From Linum tenue (lineage: Eukaryota > Streptophyta > Magnoliopsida > Malpighiales > Linaceae), in the NCBI GenBank assembly GCA_946122785.1, contig CAMGYJ010000008.1, positions 22,407,475 through 22,471,474 of the forward strand: a DNA stretch of 64,000 bases, in the 5' to 3' direction. A program made the position numbers and the translations under genes. The notes below the pieces were generated by a model that ran no database searches, was not told the DNA's origin, and saw nothing but the letters and a program-made list of their open reading frames with translations. The stretch's first letter is position 1, and every line of letters starts with the position of its first letter. Shown here in pieces: positions 12,501 to 22,457 of this stretch.

Positions 12501-13578
12501 TGGATAGGTGAAAAAATTTGGTGTTACGGTCTCCATCCACAAACCATATCGCCCTCGACTTTTGGTACCATAACAGCTCTTCATGCTTCAGGACTTCTGA
12601 CAAGGCCTAGCGGACATTCGCTTGATCTTGGAGGCTCGCTTGAGAGGGATTAAGCTCGTTGCGGATTTCCAGTCTTTGAAGCCTAGCAATCAGCTTCTAC
12701 TTCTTCGCCAGTATGTTCCCAAACACCTCTTTATTCCACTTGCTGAGCGCTGCGGAGAGGCCGGAGATAGCATCACAGAAGCTAGTATCGATAGCCCAGC
12801 TCTCCTGCAAAACCCGAGAGAAGTCGTCGTGCAACAACCAGGGGGCCAGAAAACGAAATGGCTTACCGGACCGAGCCGAATTCCCAGGTCCCTCGGAGTT
12901 TGTGAGGATCGGACGATGATCGGACTTGATCCGGGGGAGATGGGAAGTATGTGTCTCCGGGAATCTTTGTAACCATTGGGTATTGCAGAGGGCACGATCA
13001 AGCCGTTCCCTCAGGTTGCCCCGCTGCCAAGTGAATTTCGGACCTGTGAACGCTACATCCACCAACCCACAGTCGTCGACGCAACTCCGAAATTCCCTGC
13101 TCGGGGCTGCAGCGAAAACAGCTCCTCCTTGCTTGTCCTGAGGGCCAAGAAGCGCATTAAAATCCCCCGTCAGAAGCCATGGGCTCGTGATGGTGGCTGC
13201 TAAACGCCGACAATCCTCCCACAGTCCCCGTCGCGTACTCTGGACCGGGCTACCATAAACTGCAGTAACAAATCCTTCTTCCCCGTTGTCGAGTTTGAGT
13301 CGCACGTGAAGCATCTGGTTTGAACGAAAGGACTCCTCCAAGGAGACTTCTCCTTTATTCCAAAGGACCCATATACCGCCAGCAAACCCATTAGCCTCCA
13401 CACACAAATTGCTATCGAAACCCATTCTCCTTAGGACACCGGCAGTCGTTGTCCCGCTAATTTTGGGCTCAGTAATCACCACAATGTTCGGCCGATGAAG
13501 CCTGCAAAACTCCTTGAAAGCTGTGAGAAAATCGGGGTCAGCAGCTCCCCGACAATTCCAAGCAAAGATCTTAACCAT
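9538..13578 (-). pseudogene. LINE ORF2: endonuclease, reverse transcriptase, RNase H (three stops)
   Basis: The start at 13578 is an ATG giving MVKIFAWNCRGAADP, the usual opening of the apurinic-like endonuclease domain of plant L1 ORF2. Domains in order: endonuclease (13578-12700; GDFNALL and SDHRPI motifs), reverse transcriptase (about 12300-11300; FRPISLCNVVYK, RGIRQGCPLSPYLF and the catalytic FADDLVLF), zf-RVT (about 10640-10300; WSWPGPSRIRHFLW, CPRCQTNTESLEHVLRRC), and RNase H (about 10000-9620; NSDGS, TRAEIWGALKGLE, REANFLADCLAHKG). All segments share one frame, interrupted only by TAG at 12697-12699, TAG at 12607-12609 and TGA at 10873-10875. The total of about 1,346 codons fits the usual ORF2 length. 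Role: nicking of target DNA and target-primed reverse transcription. Confidence 0.92.
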
Positions 13579-13677
13579 AAATAAAAATTAGAGAGAAAGA
13601 GAGAAAAACAAAGACACAAAAGGAAAAAGCACGAAAAAGGAAGAGCTAGGGCAAGAGAAGCTCCCTCGAGGCAAGCC

Positions 13678-15510
13678 TCAACGCTTGTTGCATGCATGCA
13701 CGTCCAAGTTAGACGTGGCCTGCACCCCTTTCTTCGACTCCGCTTCACTCACCATGAACCTAACGTCCTCTACTGCGGACGACAAAGTAGCAGGAGGGAT
13801 CTGGTGAGTGTTTCCCACTGCCTCAGGAGTGTCGTTTAAGTCCAAGCTCCGTGCCGCCCCTTTCCTTCCTGTGGACTGGCTCGCCCGACTAGAAAAGGGA
13901 GGAGTGGATGGGAGTGGTTGGCGCGGCCCCTTAGCATGCTGTTTCGCTTGTTTCTTGGCCTCGGTCTTATCACCTCCCTTGTTCTTATTGTGAGTCTTGT
14001 CTGTACCAGTCTGTTTTCCTCCTTTTGTTGTAGCCCCAACACTCTTTTCTATCCCCGCCTTGCCAGTCACCTCGCCATCAATACCCGCCACTGTACCCTC
14101 TCCATTTGGCTTCCCCTTGTTTGACTTTTCTGGCGCTATGCTTGGATGAGGAGCTAGAAGAGGGTTTGTTTGGTTGATAGCTTGCGAAACAACACCCGTA
14201 ATTGAGGCCTCCCCTATCTCCTCAGCCATGACTGTGTCACTGTCCTCGGCGCTTCCATCTACACCCTTCTTGGCCGCCAGGGCGAGTGAACTCGGGTGCT
14301 CCATCAGCTCATCATTAAGGTCGTTAAGCACGGCAAAACGAGACCCTGAGTGGGTTGGTGCGGATAGCACATTATTGGCATTCCTTGGTGTACCATTGGT
14401 TGCTGCCGAAGTACGAGGGTTGCGCTTCCGGTTGCGGGATGCCAGCATCCAAGGACCAAAATCTTCAAAGATCTCTGGCCGTTCCTCCTCAATTTTCCGT
14501 TGAGTGGCTGGGTTTTGGGCTTGGCGGAAGTCCTCGTCCGTAGGGGATGGAGACGCATTCTTAGGGCAAGCTTCAGCAGCGTGACCGAATCGCCCGCATT
14601 CAAAACACACGTTATGGAGACCCTCATATTGCAAACGACGAATGCGCCTTTCCAACCGATATTTGACGATCAATGGTTTGGAGAGGTCCACCTCCACGCA
14701 TATCCTTGCATAATGTCCCCGCGAAGCATCACGTGTTGCTGCATCCATCTTGATATAGCGCCCTATGGAATTCCCAATGTCTTTTAAAATTTCAGAGTCA
14801 TAGTAGTCCATGGGAAGCTTGGGCAGCCGAACCCACACAAGCAGGTTGGTTAGGACGTCATCGCCCTCCTCAGGATCAAATCCTCTCTTCCAACGGCGTG
14901 TGAGGACGTAATGGTCCTCGACCATCCATGGGCCTTCGTATAGAGCTCTGTCATAGTCCCGTTCCGTGGTGAAACGAACGGAGTAGAACCCTTGTCCCAT
15001 GCTTGCAACCGTAATCGTTCCGGTCTTAGCCCATAGGTATTGAAGCCTTCGCTGGAGGAAGAGGAAGGGAAAGGATCGACCTAGGATCCGAACAATAATG
15101 GCCCTACGCCACTCATTCCCCAGCCGCTGCTTCGTATCACGAGTGATGCGGATGTTCGGACAGTCGGGCTCTCCTTCCCCATCGCTCTCCATATCATCCT
15201 CAGGTTCCTCTAAAGTCTCATTCGATTGGTTTCCCTCTCCAGTCACAAGATCTTTATATGACCGTACTGGGACAGCGTTAGGTGAACTCTGATCCGGGTT
15301 GCTAACCGTCTCTGTAACTGTAGGCGGAGCGGCCGCTTGGGTAGCATGTACGGCCGGCTCCACTTGCATCGCAACGCTGCCTGTAAACTCACCATCAGTG
15401 ATGGGTTTCGCCTTTTTGGAGGGTTGGGCGGGAGACAGCTGTTCCGCCGTAACTAGCTGGGTGGGGGGGGAGCCCCCAGTGGCCTCCGGCGTGCCGCCGG
15501 CGGCGCTCAT
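13678..15510 (-). CDS. LINE ORF1 protein (DUF4283 and CCHC zinc knuckle)
   Basis: An open frame of 610 codons; the first ATG is at 15510 (MSAAGGTPEATGG), and the codon before it in the same frame is GTG. It has a proline/glutamine-rich N-terminus, then a DUF4283-type domain (about 15130-14650; RRAIIVRILGRSFPF and RLPKLPMDYYDSEIL), then one CCHC knuckle CFECGRFGHAAEAC near 14610-14570. The long C-terminal half is basic and low in complexity (KGGKQTGTDKTHNKNKGGDK). In plant L1 elements this protein binds the element RNA and forms the ribonucleoprotein with the ORF2 product. The frame is intact, unlike ORF2. Confidence 0.88.
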   Translation of the reverse strand: MSAAGGTPEATGGSPPTQLVTAEQLSPAQPSKKAKPITDGEFTGSVAMQVEPAVHATQAAAPPTVTETVSNPDQSSPNAVPVRSYKDLVTGEGNQSNETLEEPEDDMESDGEGEPDCPNIRITRDTKQRLGNEWRRAIIVRILGRSFPFLFLQRRLQYLWAKTGTITVASMGQGFYSVRFTTERDYDRALYEGPWMVEDHYVLTRRWKRGFDPEEGDDVLTNLLVWVRLPKLPMDYYDSEILKDIGNSIGRYIKMDAATRDASRGHYARICVEVDLSKPLIVKYRLERRIRRLQYEGLHNVCFECGRFGHAAEACPKNASPSPTDEDFRQAQNPATQRKIEEERPEIFEDFGPWMLASRNRKRNPRTSAATNGTPRNANNVLSAPTHSGSRFAVLNDLNDELMEHPSSLALAAKKGVDGSAEDSDTVMAEEIGEASITGVVSQAINQTNPLLAPHPSIAPEKSNKGKPNGEGTVAGIDGEVTGKAGIEKSVGATTKGGKQTGTDKTHNKNKGGDKTEAKKQAKQHAKGPRQPLPSTPPFSSRASQSTGRKGAARSLDLNDTPEAVGNTHQIPPATLSSAVEDVRFMVSEAESKKGVQATSNLDVHACNKR

Positions 15511-15591
15511 CACAGGTTTGCGGGAGAAACCCTAGCAGCGGCGCACTCTTGGGATCCGAAAATTGCGGAGCTCTTTTGCTCTTCTGAATTA

Positions 15592-15608
15592 GGAGAACAA
15601 AAATTCTT
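15592..15608. repeat. LINE target-site duplication, right copy
   Basis: Exact match to 9485-9501. The flanking sequence on the two outer sides is otherwise unrelated. Confidence 0.9.
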
Positions 15609-16229
15609 GCAACACAAATGACGCAAATACCTAATAAGTTGGAATATTTTTGTATTTATTAAGTTACGTAATATAAATGGCAATTCTACTAAAAGGTTAG
15701 ATATTTCCAATATTGTTAAGTAACTACCCAGTAATAGGAAAGACGTTGGACACGGAGTACTTACAGTTGAGTACTCTTATTAATGATTCGTCGAGAAAAT
15801 ACAAACTTAATTGATTGCAGAAGGTCAGAGCTGAACATACATTTTTTGGACCCAATCATAAAATACATTGATAATATTCAAGTGAGATGATAAACGTACT
15901 TGAACTTTCAGTTCCTAGCAATGACAAGATGAACACAATGAAAGCTTAAGAAAGATTATTTAAAAAAAACAAATAAGATTATAGAACTCAAGTCGGACTT
16001 GACTACGCCTAGGAAGACCTAATTATAGGAGAATCAAGACAAGTAGTCATTGACTAATCTTTTAGAATACTAAAGTCATACTAAGAAATTGGTACAACTA
16101 ATCCACCTAATATGAATTAACAGAATGGTTCATTAATCAAGCTCATACTTACTAACTAATCTGGAGGAACCGACATGCAACAAACACCTCTAAACCCACA
16201 AGAGAATCACATAAGAAACCAACACATAC
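15609..16229. other. AT-rich, no gene seen
   Basis: About 620 bp without an open frame of note or a recognisable repeat. Confidence 0.5.
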
Positions 16230-16619
16230 TCCAAGGGAACTTCGGACCTATAAAGAACCAAAAATGTTTCACTCAGGCATTAGTATGTCTATCTTACCTT
16301 TGAATACTCCCTATACGAAATAATGAAGCAAAACACACCGCATTCGTAGATGGATCTTCCTAATTCAATACAAAAAATACCAAACTGAGGAAGCTACACA
16401 AAAAAAGTCTGATCAAACTTATGAAGCAAAGACTCAGAAAGTCACAGATAATTCTTCAACTCCAAAACAACGCTAATTTGCAACCGCATTCTTCAAGAGA
16501 TCTTCCAATTCCATAAAAACATCACTAAATTGACGTCTTAAACAAAAAATGTATCATCAAACTCATGAAGCAAAGACTAAAAGTCACAGATAATTCTTGA
16601 ACTCCAAAACATTGTTACT

Positions 16620-18015
16620 TGCCACCATTGAGCCGCATCACCAACACTACCTTCATTGAGAGAATCGACTACAACCATTTCAAGTTGTCCTCCAATAACA
16701 ACGAAGTTAATCCAAGAGAGGGACCTCTGCTAAAGCCTAACGGACCATAAACGGCCCATGCAGCAGCCCTAATCTGCAAAATAAAAGAAATCTATTAGTA
16801 TTAACATATAAGCATATAAGTATTGCAAATAATAATGTACAAAAATGACTTACCAGTGGGTCTAGGTTAACCCCTGCAAACAAAGGCATCATGGTTACCA
16901 TGTCATTAACCAACATCCTCACAGTCAGTAAATCAGCAGGGACCAATCCACCGCCAGGATTGTGAGTATGAAAGTCTTTTTCAACCAAGAATTGCTTAAA
17001 CAATTTCACAACGAAGACGTGCTCAGATCTTGGTTCAGGCAACGCTATGGCACCTACACCACCTCCATTGAGAGAATCTACTGCAACCATTTCAAGGTGT
17101 CCTCCAATTGAACCACCTCCAATAACAACAAAATTAATCCAAGAGAGGGACCAGCTTCTAAATCCAAACGGATCGTAAACGGCCCGTGCAGCAACCCTAA
17201 TCTGCAAAATATCAATAACTTATGTCTATTCAAATAAAATGATACAAGTATTGCAAATAATGATGTACAAAAATGACTTACCAGTGGGTCAAGGTTAACC
17301 CCTGCAAAAAAAGGCACCCTGGTTACCATGTCATTAACCAGCATCCTCCCAGTTAGTAAATAAGTAGGGAGCAATCCACCGCCAGGATTGTGATTGTGAG
17401 CATGAAAGTCGTTTTCAGCCAAGAATTTATTAAACAACTTCACAACGAAGACTTGCTCATATCTTGGTTTAGGCAACGCTATGGCACCTGCACCACCTCC
17501 ATTGAGAGAATCGACTGCAACCATTTCAAGTTCTTCTCCAATATCACCACCTTCAATACAAACGAAGTTAATCCAAGAGAGGGACATGCGGCTAAAGCGA
17601 ACGGACCATAAACGGCCCGTGCAGCAGCCCTAATTTGCAAAATATAAGAAACCTATTAGTATTCACATACAAGCATACAAGTATTACAAATAATGATACA
17701 AAAATGACTTACCAGTGGGCCTAGGTTAACCCCTGCAAACGAATGCACCATGGTTACCATGTAATTAACCAACATCCTCCCAGTTAGTAGCTTAGCAGGG
17801 AGCAATCTACCGCTAGGATTGTGATTGTTAGTATGAAAGTCTTTTTCAACCAAGAATTGTTTAAACAACTTCACAATGAAGACGTGCTCAGATCTCGGTT
17901 CAGGCAACGCTATGGCACCTGCACCACCTCCATTGAGAGAATCGACTGCAACCATTTCAAACTGTCCTCCGATAGCACCACATCCAATAACAACGAAGTT
18001 AATCCAAGATAGGGA
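16620..18015 (-). pseudogene. Left array of about 430-bp exon units, unidentified gene
   Basis: Three units on the minus strand, each with an exon-like part of about 340 nt encoding the same peptide (for example MVAVDSLNGGG, ALPEPRSEHVFVVKLFKQFL, HNPGGGLLP, ELLTGRMLVNDMV, FAGVNLGPLV) and an AT-rich intron of about 90 nt that starts GTAAGTCATTTTTGTAC and ends TTGCAG. The reading phase is kept in the units with mostly substitution differences. I do not recognise the family. It looks like one exon pair amplified in place rather than a normal gene. Confidence 0.55.
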
Positions 18016-18023
18016 CATGCAGC

Positions 18024-19500
18024 TATTGGAGGTGGTGCTATTGGAGGACAGCTTGAAATGGTTGCAGTCGATTCTCTCAATGGAGGTGGTGCAGGTGTCA
18101 TAGCGTTGCCTGAACCAAGATCTGAGCACGTCTTCGTTGTGAAGTTGTTTAAGCAATTCTTGGCTGAAAAAGACTTTCATACTCACACTCACAATCCTGG
18201 AGGTGGATTGCTCACTGTTGAGTTACTAACTGCGAGGATGTTGGTTAATGACATGGTAACCAGGGTGCCTTCTTTTGCAGGGTTAACCTAGGCCCATTGG
18301 TAAGTCATTTTTGTACATCATTATTTGCAATACTTGTATCCTTGTATTTGAATACTGATAGGTTATTGATATTTTGTAAATTAGGCTGCTGCACGGGCCG
18401 TTTACGGTCCATTTGGATTTATCACCAAGTCCCTCTCTTGAATTAACTTCGTTGTTATTGGAGGTGGTGCTATTGGAGGACAACTTGAAATTGTTGCAGT
18501 CGATTCTCTCAATGGAGGTGGTGCAAGTGTCATAGCATTGCCTGAACCAAGATCTGAGCACGTCATCGTTGTGAATTTGTTTAAGCAATTCTTGGCTAAA
18601 AAAGACTTTCATACTCACAATCACAATCCTAGCGGTGAATTGCTCCCTGCTGAGTTACTAACTTGGAGGATGTTGGTTAATGACAAGGTAACCAAGGTGC
18701 CTTCTTTTGCATTGGTTAACCTAGGCCCACTGGTAAGTCATTTTTGTACATCATTATTTGCAATACTTGTATCCTTGTATTTGAATACTGATAGGTTATT
18801 AATATTTTGCAGATTAGGGCTGCTGCAAGGGACGTTTACGGTCCATTTGGATTTAGCCGCAGGTCCCTCTCTTTGATTAACTTCGTTGTTATTGGAGGTG
18901 ATGTTATTGGAGGACAGCTTGAAATAGTTGTAGTCGATTCTCTCAATGGAGATGGTGCAGGTGCCATAGCGTTGCCAGAACCAAGATCTAAGCACGTCTT
19001 CCTTGTGAAGTTGTTTAAGCAATTCTTGGCTGAAAAAGACTTTCATACTCAAAATCACAATCCTGGCGGTGGATTGCTCCCTGCTGAGTTACTCACTGGG
19101 AGGATGTTGGTTAATGACGTGGTAACCATTGTACCTTCTTTTGCAGGGGTTAACCTAGGCCCACTGGTAAGTCATTTTTGTACATCATTATTTGCAATAC
19201 TTGTATGCTTATATGTGAATACTGTTAGGTTTCTTATATTTTGCATATTAGGGCTGCTGCACGGGCCGTTTATGGTCCGTTTGGCTTTAGTCGCAGGTCC
19301 CTCTCTTGGATTAACTTTGTTGTTATTAGAGAACAACTTGAAATGGTTGAAATCGATTCTCTAGATGGAGGTGGTTCTGGTGATGCGGCTGAAGGTGGCA
19401 AGACAATGTTTTGGAGTTCAAGGGTTATCTGTGACTTTCAGTCTTTGCTTCATAAGTTTGATGAGACCTTTTTGTTTAGGACGTCAATTTAGTGATGTTT
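18024..19500 (+). pseudogene. Right array of about 430-bp exon units, unidentified gene
   Basis: Mirror image of the left array: three full units plus a shortened fourth (about 19250-19400, with the IGGG stretch lost and the sequence running into the outer arm). The open frame at 18807-19364 reads through one whole intron-like stretch, so the spliced structure is inferred from the repeated GTAAGT and TTGCAG signals rather than from frame breaks. The product is unrecognised. Confidence 0.5.
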
Positions 19501-19859
19501 TTATGGAATTAGAAGATCTCTTGAAGAATGCGGTTGCAAATTAGCATTGTTTTGGAGTTGAAGAATTATATGTGACTTTCTGAGTCTTTGCTTCATAAGT
19601 TTGATCAGACTTTTTTGTGAAGCTTCCTCAGTTTGGTGTTTTTTGTATTGAATTAGGAAGATCCATTTAAGAATATGGTGTGTTTTGGTTCATTATTTCG
19701 TGAAGAGAGTGTTCAAAGGTAAGATAGACGTACTAATGTCTAAGTGAAACCTTTTTGGTTATTTATAGGTCTGTCGTTCCCTTAGGGCAAACAGTAAATG
19801 ATGTTGTAGATATAATAGCTGAAGATTCCAAGATGGTTTCAACATAATAAACCACTTAC

Positions 19860-21603
19860 GTGCATTGTATGAGTCTTTCCGCTCCTAGTAACTCCATAAG
19901 CAAAAATTGTACCTAAAAGGAGAAAGGTAAATACCGATTAGTCATGGTTAGTCATTTAACAATCACAATACAGAGGGGCAGTATGACAATAAAGACCCAA
20001 GCTCACCAGCATCACTACAATGTTACGATACAAAATTATTCATCAAAATATAAAATTTTATCATGTGGCCTGGCCAAGCAGCACTGAACTACTAGTTACA
20101 ACTTACAAGGACAAATTTCCCAACAAAAAACACAAAGAAATTTTGCAAAGTCACAAGGCAAGCTTTCTGTTTAGGATTACCGCTGCCTGCTGAAGAGTAA
20201 GGAGACAGAGATTGGGCTTCCACACAGCTACAAACAAATATTTGCAACTTGAAGTAGTAATGTTGGTGCTGGACCATTTATAGTATTATACCCTGCATTG
20301 CACTACTAACAACCTCCCGAGCACCAACATCATATACATGACGAGTTGTTGCCGTTGGACCAAAGACTCTATCTGCACAGAGCCAGAAAAGCAATAAAAG
20401 AGTATTAAGAAAAAGGAGTTGCAGATCAAGTGACCCAGACAGAACAGATGGGATATATATCGGCAAGTTTCCAGCACATTTTTATCCAAGTTACTATGCA
20501 TACTGCATTTGGCTCTCAAGCAAGCTTCTGTCACCTAAGTCATTGTCAGCACAAATTGTTTCATACATTGGTCACATTATTTTACAATACAAGAACATAC
20601 ACTGGAGCAAACATTTTTAGCTTTGGAATCCTGTCAATGATCTGAAACAACCAAATCAAACACAAACTCTGCCACAACAACTGCAAGACAGCTATTTAGA
20701 CAGTGTACATGCACTAGCTTTGAGGAGCAAGTTTTGGTAAATTTATACGTATAGCAAGTTGAATTCTTTAGATGTAGTAACATGTCGCCAAAACCATTTT
20801 CGCTCTCAACAATTTGTTACCACCAGTATAGCTTTCCAAGACGTTTATCCTGAAGGATGTACCATTTACAGTAGCAATAAATCAGGTTAAACTTTCAGGG
20901 TTCAAAATCTACCCTACTATACTTTACAATTCGGCGTGTCAGTTATCTCTTTGTCCTGGTTTGATACTTAGGAAACTCAAAGCACAATATAGCCAAGGAT
21001 GCAAGTTCCAACAGAACCCATTTCAAAAGCACCAATTTCACTAATAGAACTGAAAACTGAGTTTAGAGGAGAGGGGAGGAAATTAACATGTTTGTACTAA
21101 CCAAAACCATAAGCAATTGAATGATTGTACTCATTTCTGACATTGTAGTCCCCATCGGCATACCAAGCTATCTCGTCTCCCTTACCAGGCTCCCTAGCAG
21201 GCTAGCACTGCACCAAAAACACCGCCACCAATCACCAAAATTAAGCAAACCAAGAACGATAATCCCAAAGTCAACACCAAACAGGCAATTCTACATTTTC
21301 TGCGTTGTTTCTCTACCTGAGAGGCCGAAACCTAACCGTGACCGCCACATTTTCCCTGGACTTATTAGCATCAAGCCGGTCGGGAGTCTGACCGGCGGGA
21401 GATGAACTGGGACCGGCCGTGGAGCTGGACAACCTCGAGGGGGGCCTGGACGAAGAAGAAGTAACTGATTGAGGAGTTGAAGGCCTTCCACCATGCTTCA
21501 ACCCCGGAGCCGGCGAGGAGAAACGCTGAGCAGGAGACTTGCGGGAACGGAACGGCGAGATGGAGGATCGGAGTGACCTGCTGCTGCTGGATGACGATGA
21601 CAT
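19860..21603 (-). pseudogene. KIN-7-type kinesin, 5' exons only
   Basis: Four exons of a plant kinesin motor on the minus strand: exon 1 at 21603-21317 (true ATG, Ser-rich leader, then ENVAVTVRFRPL), exon 2 at 21193-21102 (KGDEIAWYADGDYNVRNEYN), exon 3 at 20372-20292 (RVFGPTATTRHVYDVGAREV), and exon 4 at 19912-19860 (FAYGVTRSGKTHTMH, the P-loop ATP-binding motif). Introns are GT-AG and phases join. At the exon 3-4 junction either two conserved residues are lost (donor at GGTATA) or an 8-bp ATACTATA-like insertion breaks the frame. The remainder of the motor, with switch I and II, and the coiled-coil are missing: the palindrome begins about 70 bp beyond exon 4. The leader and VRFRPL context match plant KIN-7 (MKRP/NACK-related) proteins. 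Most likely a truncated or captured gene fragment. Confidence 0.8.
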
Positions 21604-21924
21604 GGAGAGAAGAGAGGAAAATCGGTAGCGGGGAAGAGGAAACTAGGGCTCGGCGGCGACGGTCAGGATCCGAGCCGGGGTGGGGGAAAAGGAAGTTTTT
21701 GTGGCTGCTTGGTCTTCGTCTTGATCTGGTCCTGTCCTGTCTTTTTGCCGCTTTTTGGACTTTGTTTAGCTGTCCCAGGAAATTACTATCTTTTTCCTCC
21801 TCCTGCAGGCGGCTTCACCGGACGGCCACCGGTCGCCAGTGGTTTTAATGCAGAAACAGAGCCTGTACCACTCGTGGAAAACAAAGGGGAATCCTGTCTG
21901 AGGCTCTTTCCTGCCCAAGATCCT

Positions 21925-22437
21925 CCTATGTCACCCGCCGCTTCCGGGACCTCGACTCCTCCAGCTGCTCGGAGTGCGTCGCCCCCATCTCCTCCCTCTT
22001 CTCTAAGGTCACCAGGTCGTCGTTCTCCTCCGCCTTCCTCAAGGCGCTGAGCGAGGCCGTGTTCACGGAGCAGGATTTGAACGCGCAAGCTGGATCCGCT
22101 ATCTGTTTGGCTCCAGCGATCGATTCCGCGGCGGATCCACTCGTCTCCTTTCCCCAGAGCTGCGAAAATTGCCACTACCACTCTCAAATCTGCAAAAAAA
22201 CCGAAAACTGCCGCTCCAGGAAGAACATCTATTCCCATAAGCAAATCCTCTCCGCATCGATCTTCGTTGGCGGCTATGACGCTCAAGGCAACTGCTCTGT
22301 CACTCGAGACCACGCTTCCCTCAAAGGCTTCTCCGGCTTCCCCTCCGTGCTTGAACGAGCCGAGATCTGGGGATTCGATTTTGCCGAGGAGGAGGAGGTG
22401 GTGTTGTCATTGGACGCTCCGATTGGCGGCTGATTGC
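21925..22437 (+). pseudogene. TORTIFOLIA1/SPIRAL2-like ARM-repeat fragment
   Basis: In one frame from about 21928 the translation reads SYVTRRFRDLDSSSCSECV, then SSAFLKALSEAVFTEQDLNAQ, then AGSAICLAPAIDSAADP. This resembles the N-terminal HEAT/ARM-type repeats of plant TORTIFOLIA1/SPIRAL2-like microtubule proteins, in which a 'LKPLFEA...QAGAALCLA' pattern is characteristic. No start codon or conserved continuation is seen; downstream of about 22150 the sequence becomes a basic, Ser/Lys-rich stretch with shifted frames. It abuts the kinesin exon 1 head-to-head, only about 320 bp away. I infer a captured fragment; identity is tentative because only about 70 residues match in my memory. Confidence 0.45.
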
Positions 22438-22457
22438 AGGATTGGATCGATTTTGCT

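Larger units (their letters stand above)
9502..15591 (-). mobile_element. Full-length L1-type LINE (non-LTR retrotransposon)
   Basis: A 6.09-kb element on the minus strand with everything expected of a plant L1: a short 5' leader (15591-15511), ORF1, a 99-nt inter-ORF gap, ORF2 and a poly(A) tail that appears on the plus strand as a T run at 9500-9509. The 17-bp target-site duplication ggagaacaaaaattctt is identical on both sides (9485-9501 and 15592-15608), which fixes the boundaries and suggests a fairly recent insertion. ORF2 carries three in-frame stops but no frameshift, so this copy cannot move by itself unless the stops are read through. It is GC-richer than the DNA around it. Confidence 0.93.
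16230..19787. repeat. 3.56-kb near-palindrome made of tandem exon-intron units
   Basis: The left arm (16230-17988) and right arm (18024-19787) are reverse complements over their whole length, with a spacer of about 35 nt at 17989-18023. The outer ends match (tccaagggaac at 16229-16239 versus gttcccttaggg at 19776-19787). Each arm is also a head-to-tail array: the donor-like GTAAGT recurs about every 430 bp, seen on the minus strand near 16850, 17278 and 17708 and on the plus strand near 18300, 18733 and 19167. A transcript across the locus would fold into a hairpin with arms of about 1.75 kb. Confidence 0.85.

Noticed and set aside
13808..15535. Plus-strand open frames of 60-115 codons across the LINE
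   Set aside because: They are antisense shadows of ORF1 and ORF2 with no domains; the minus-strand frames carry the conserved motifs.
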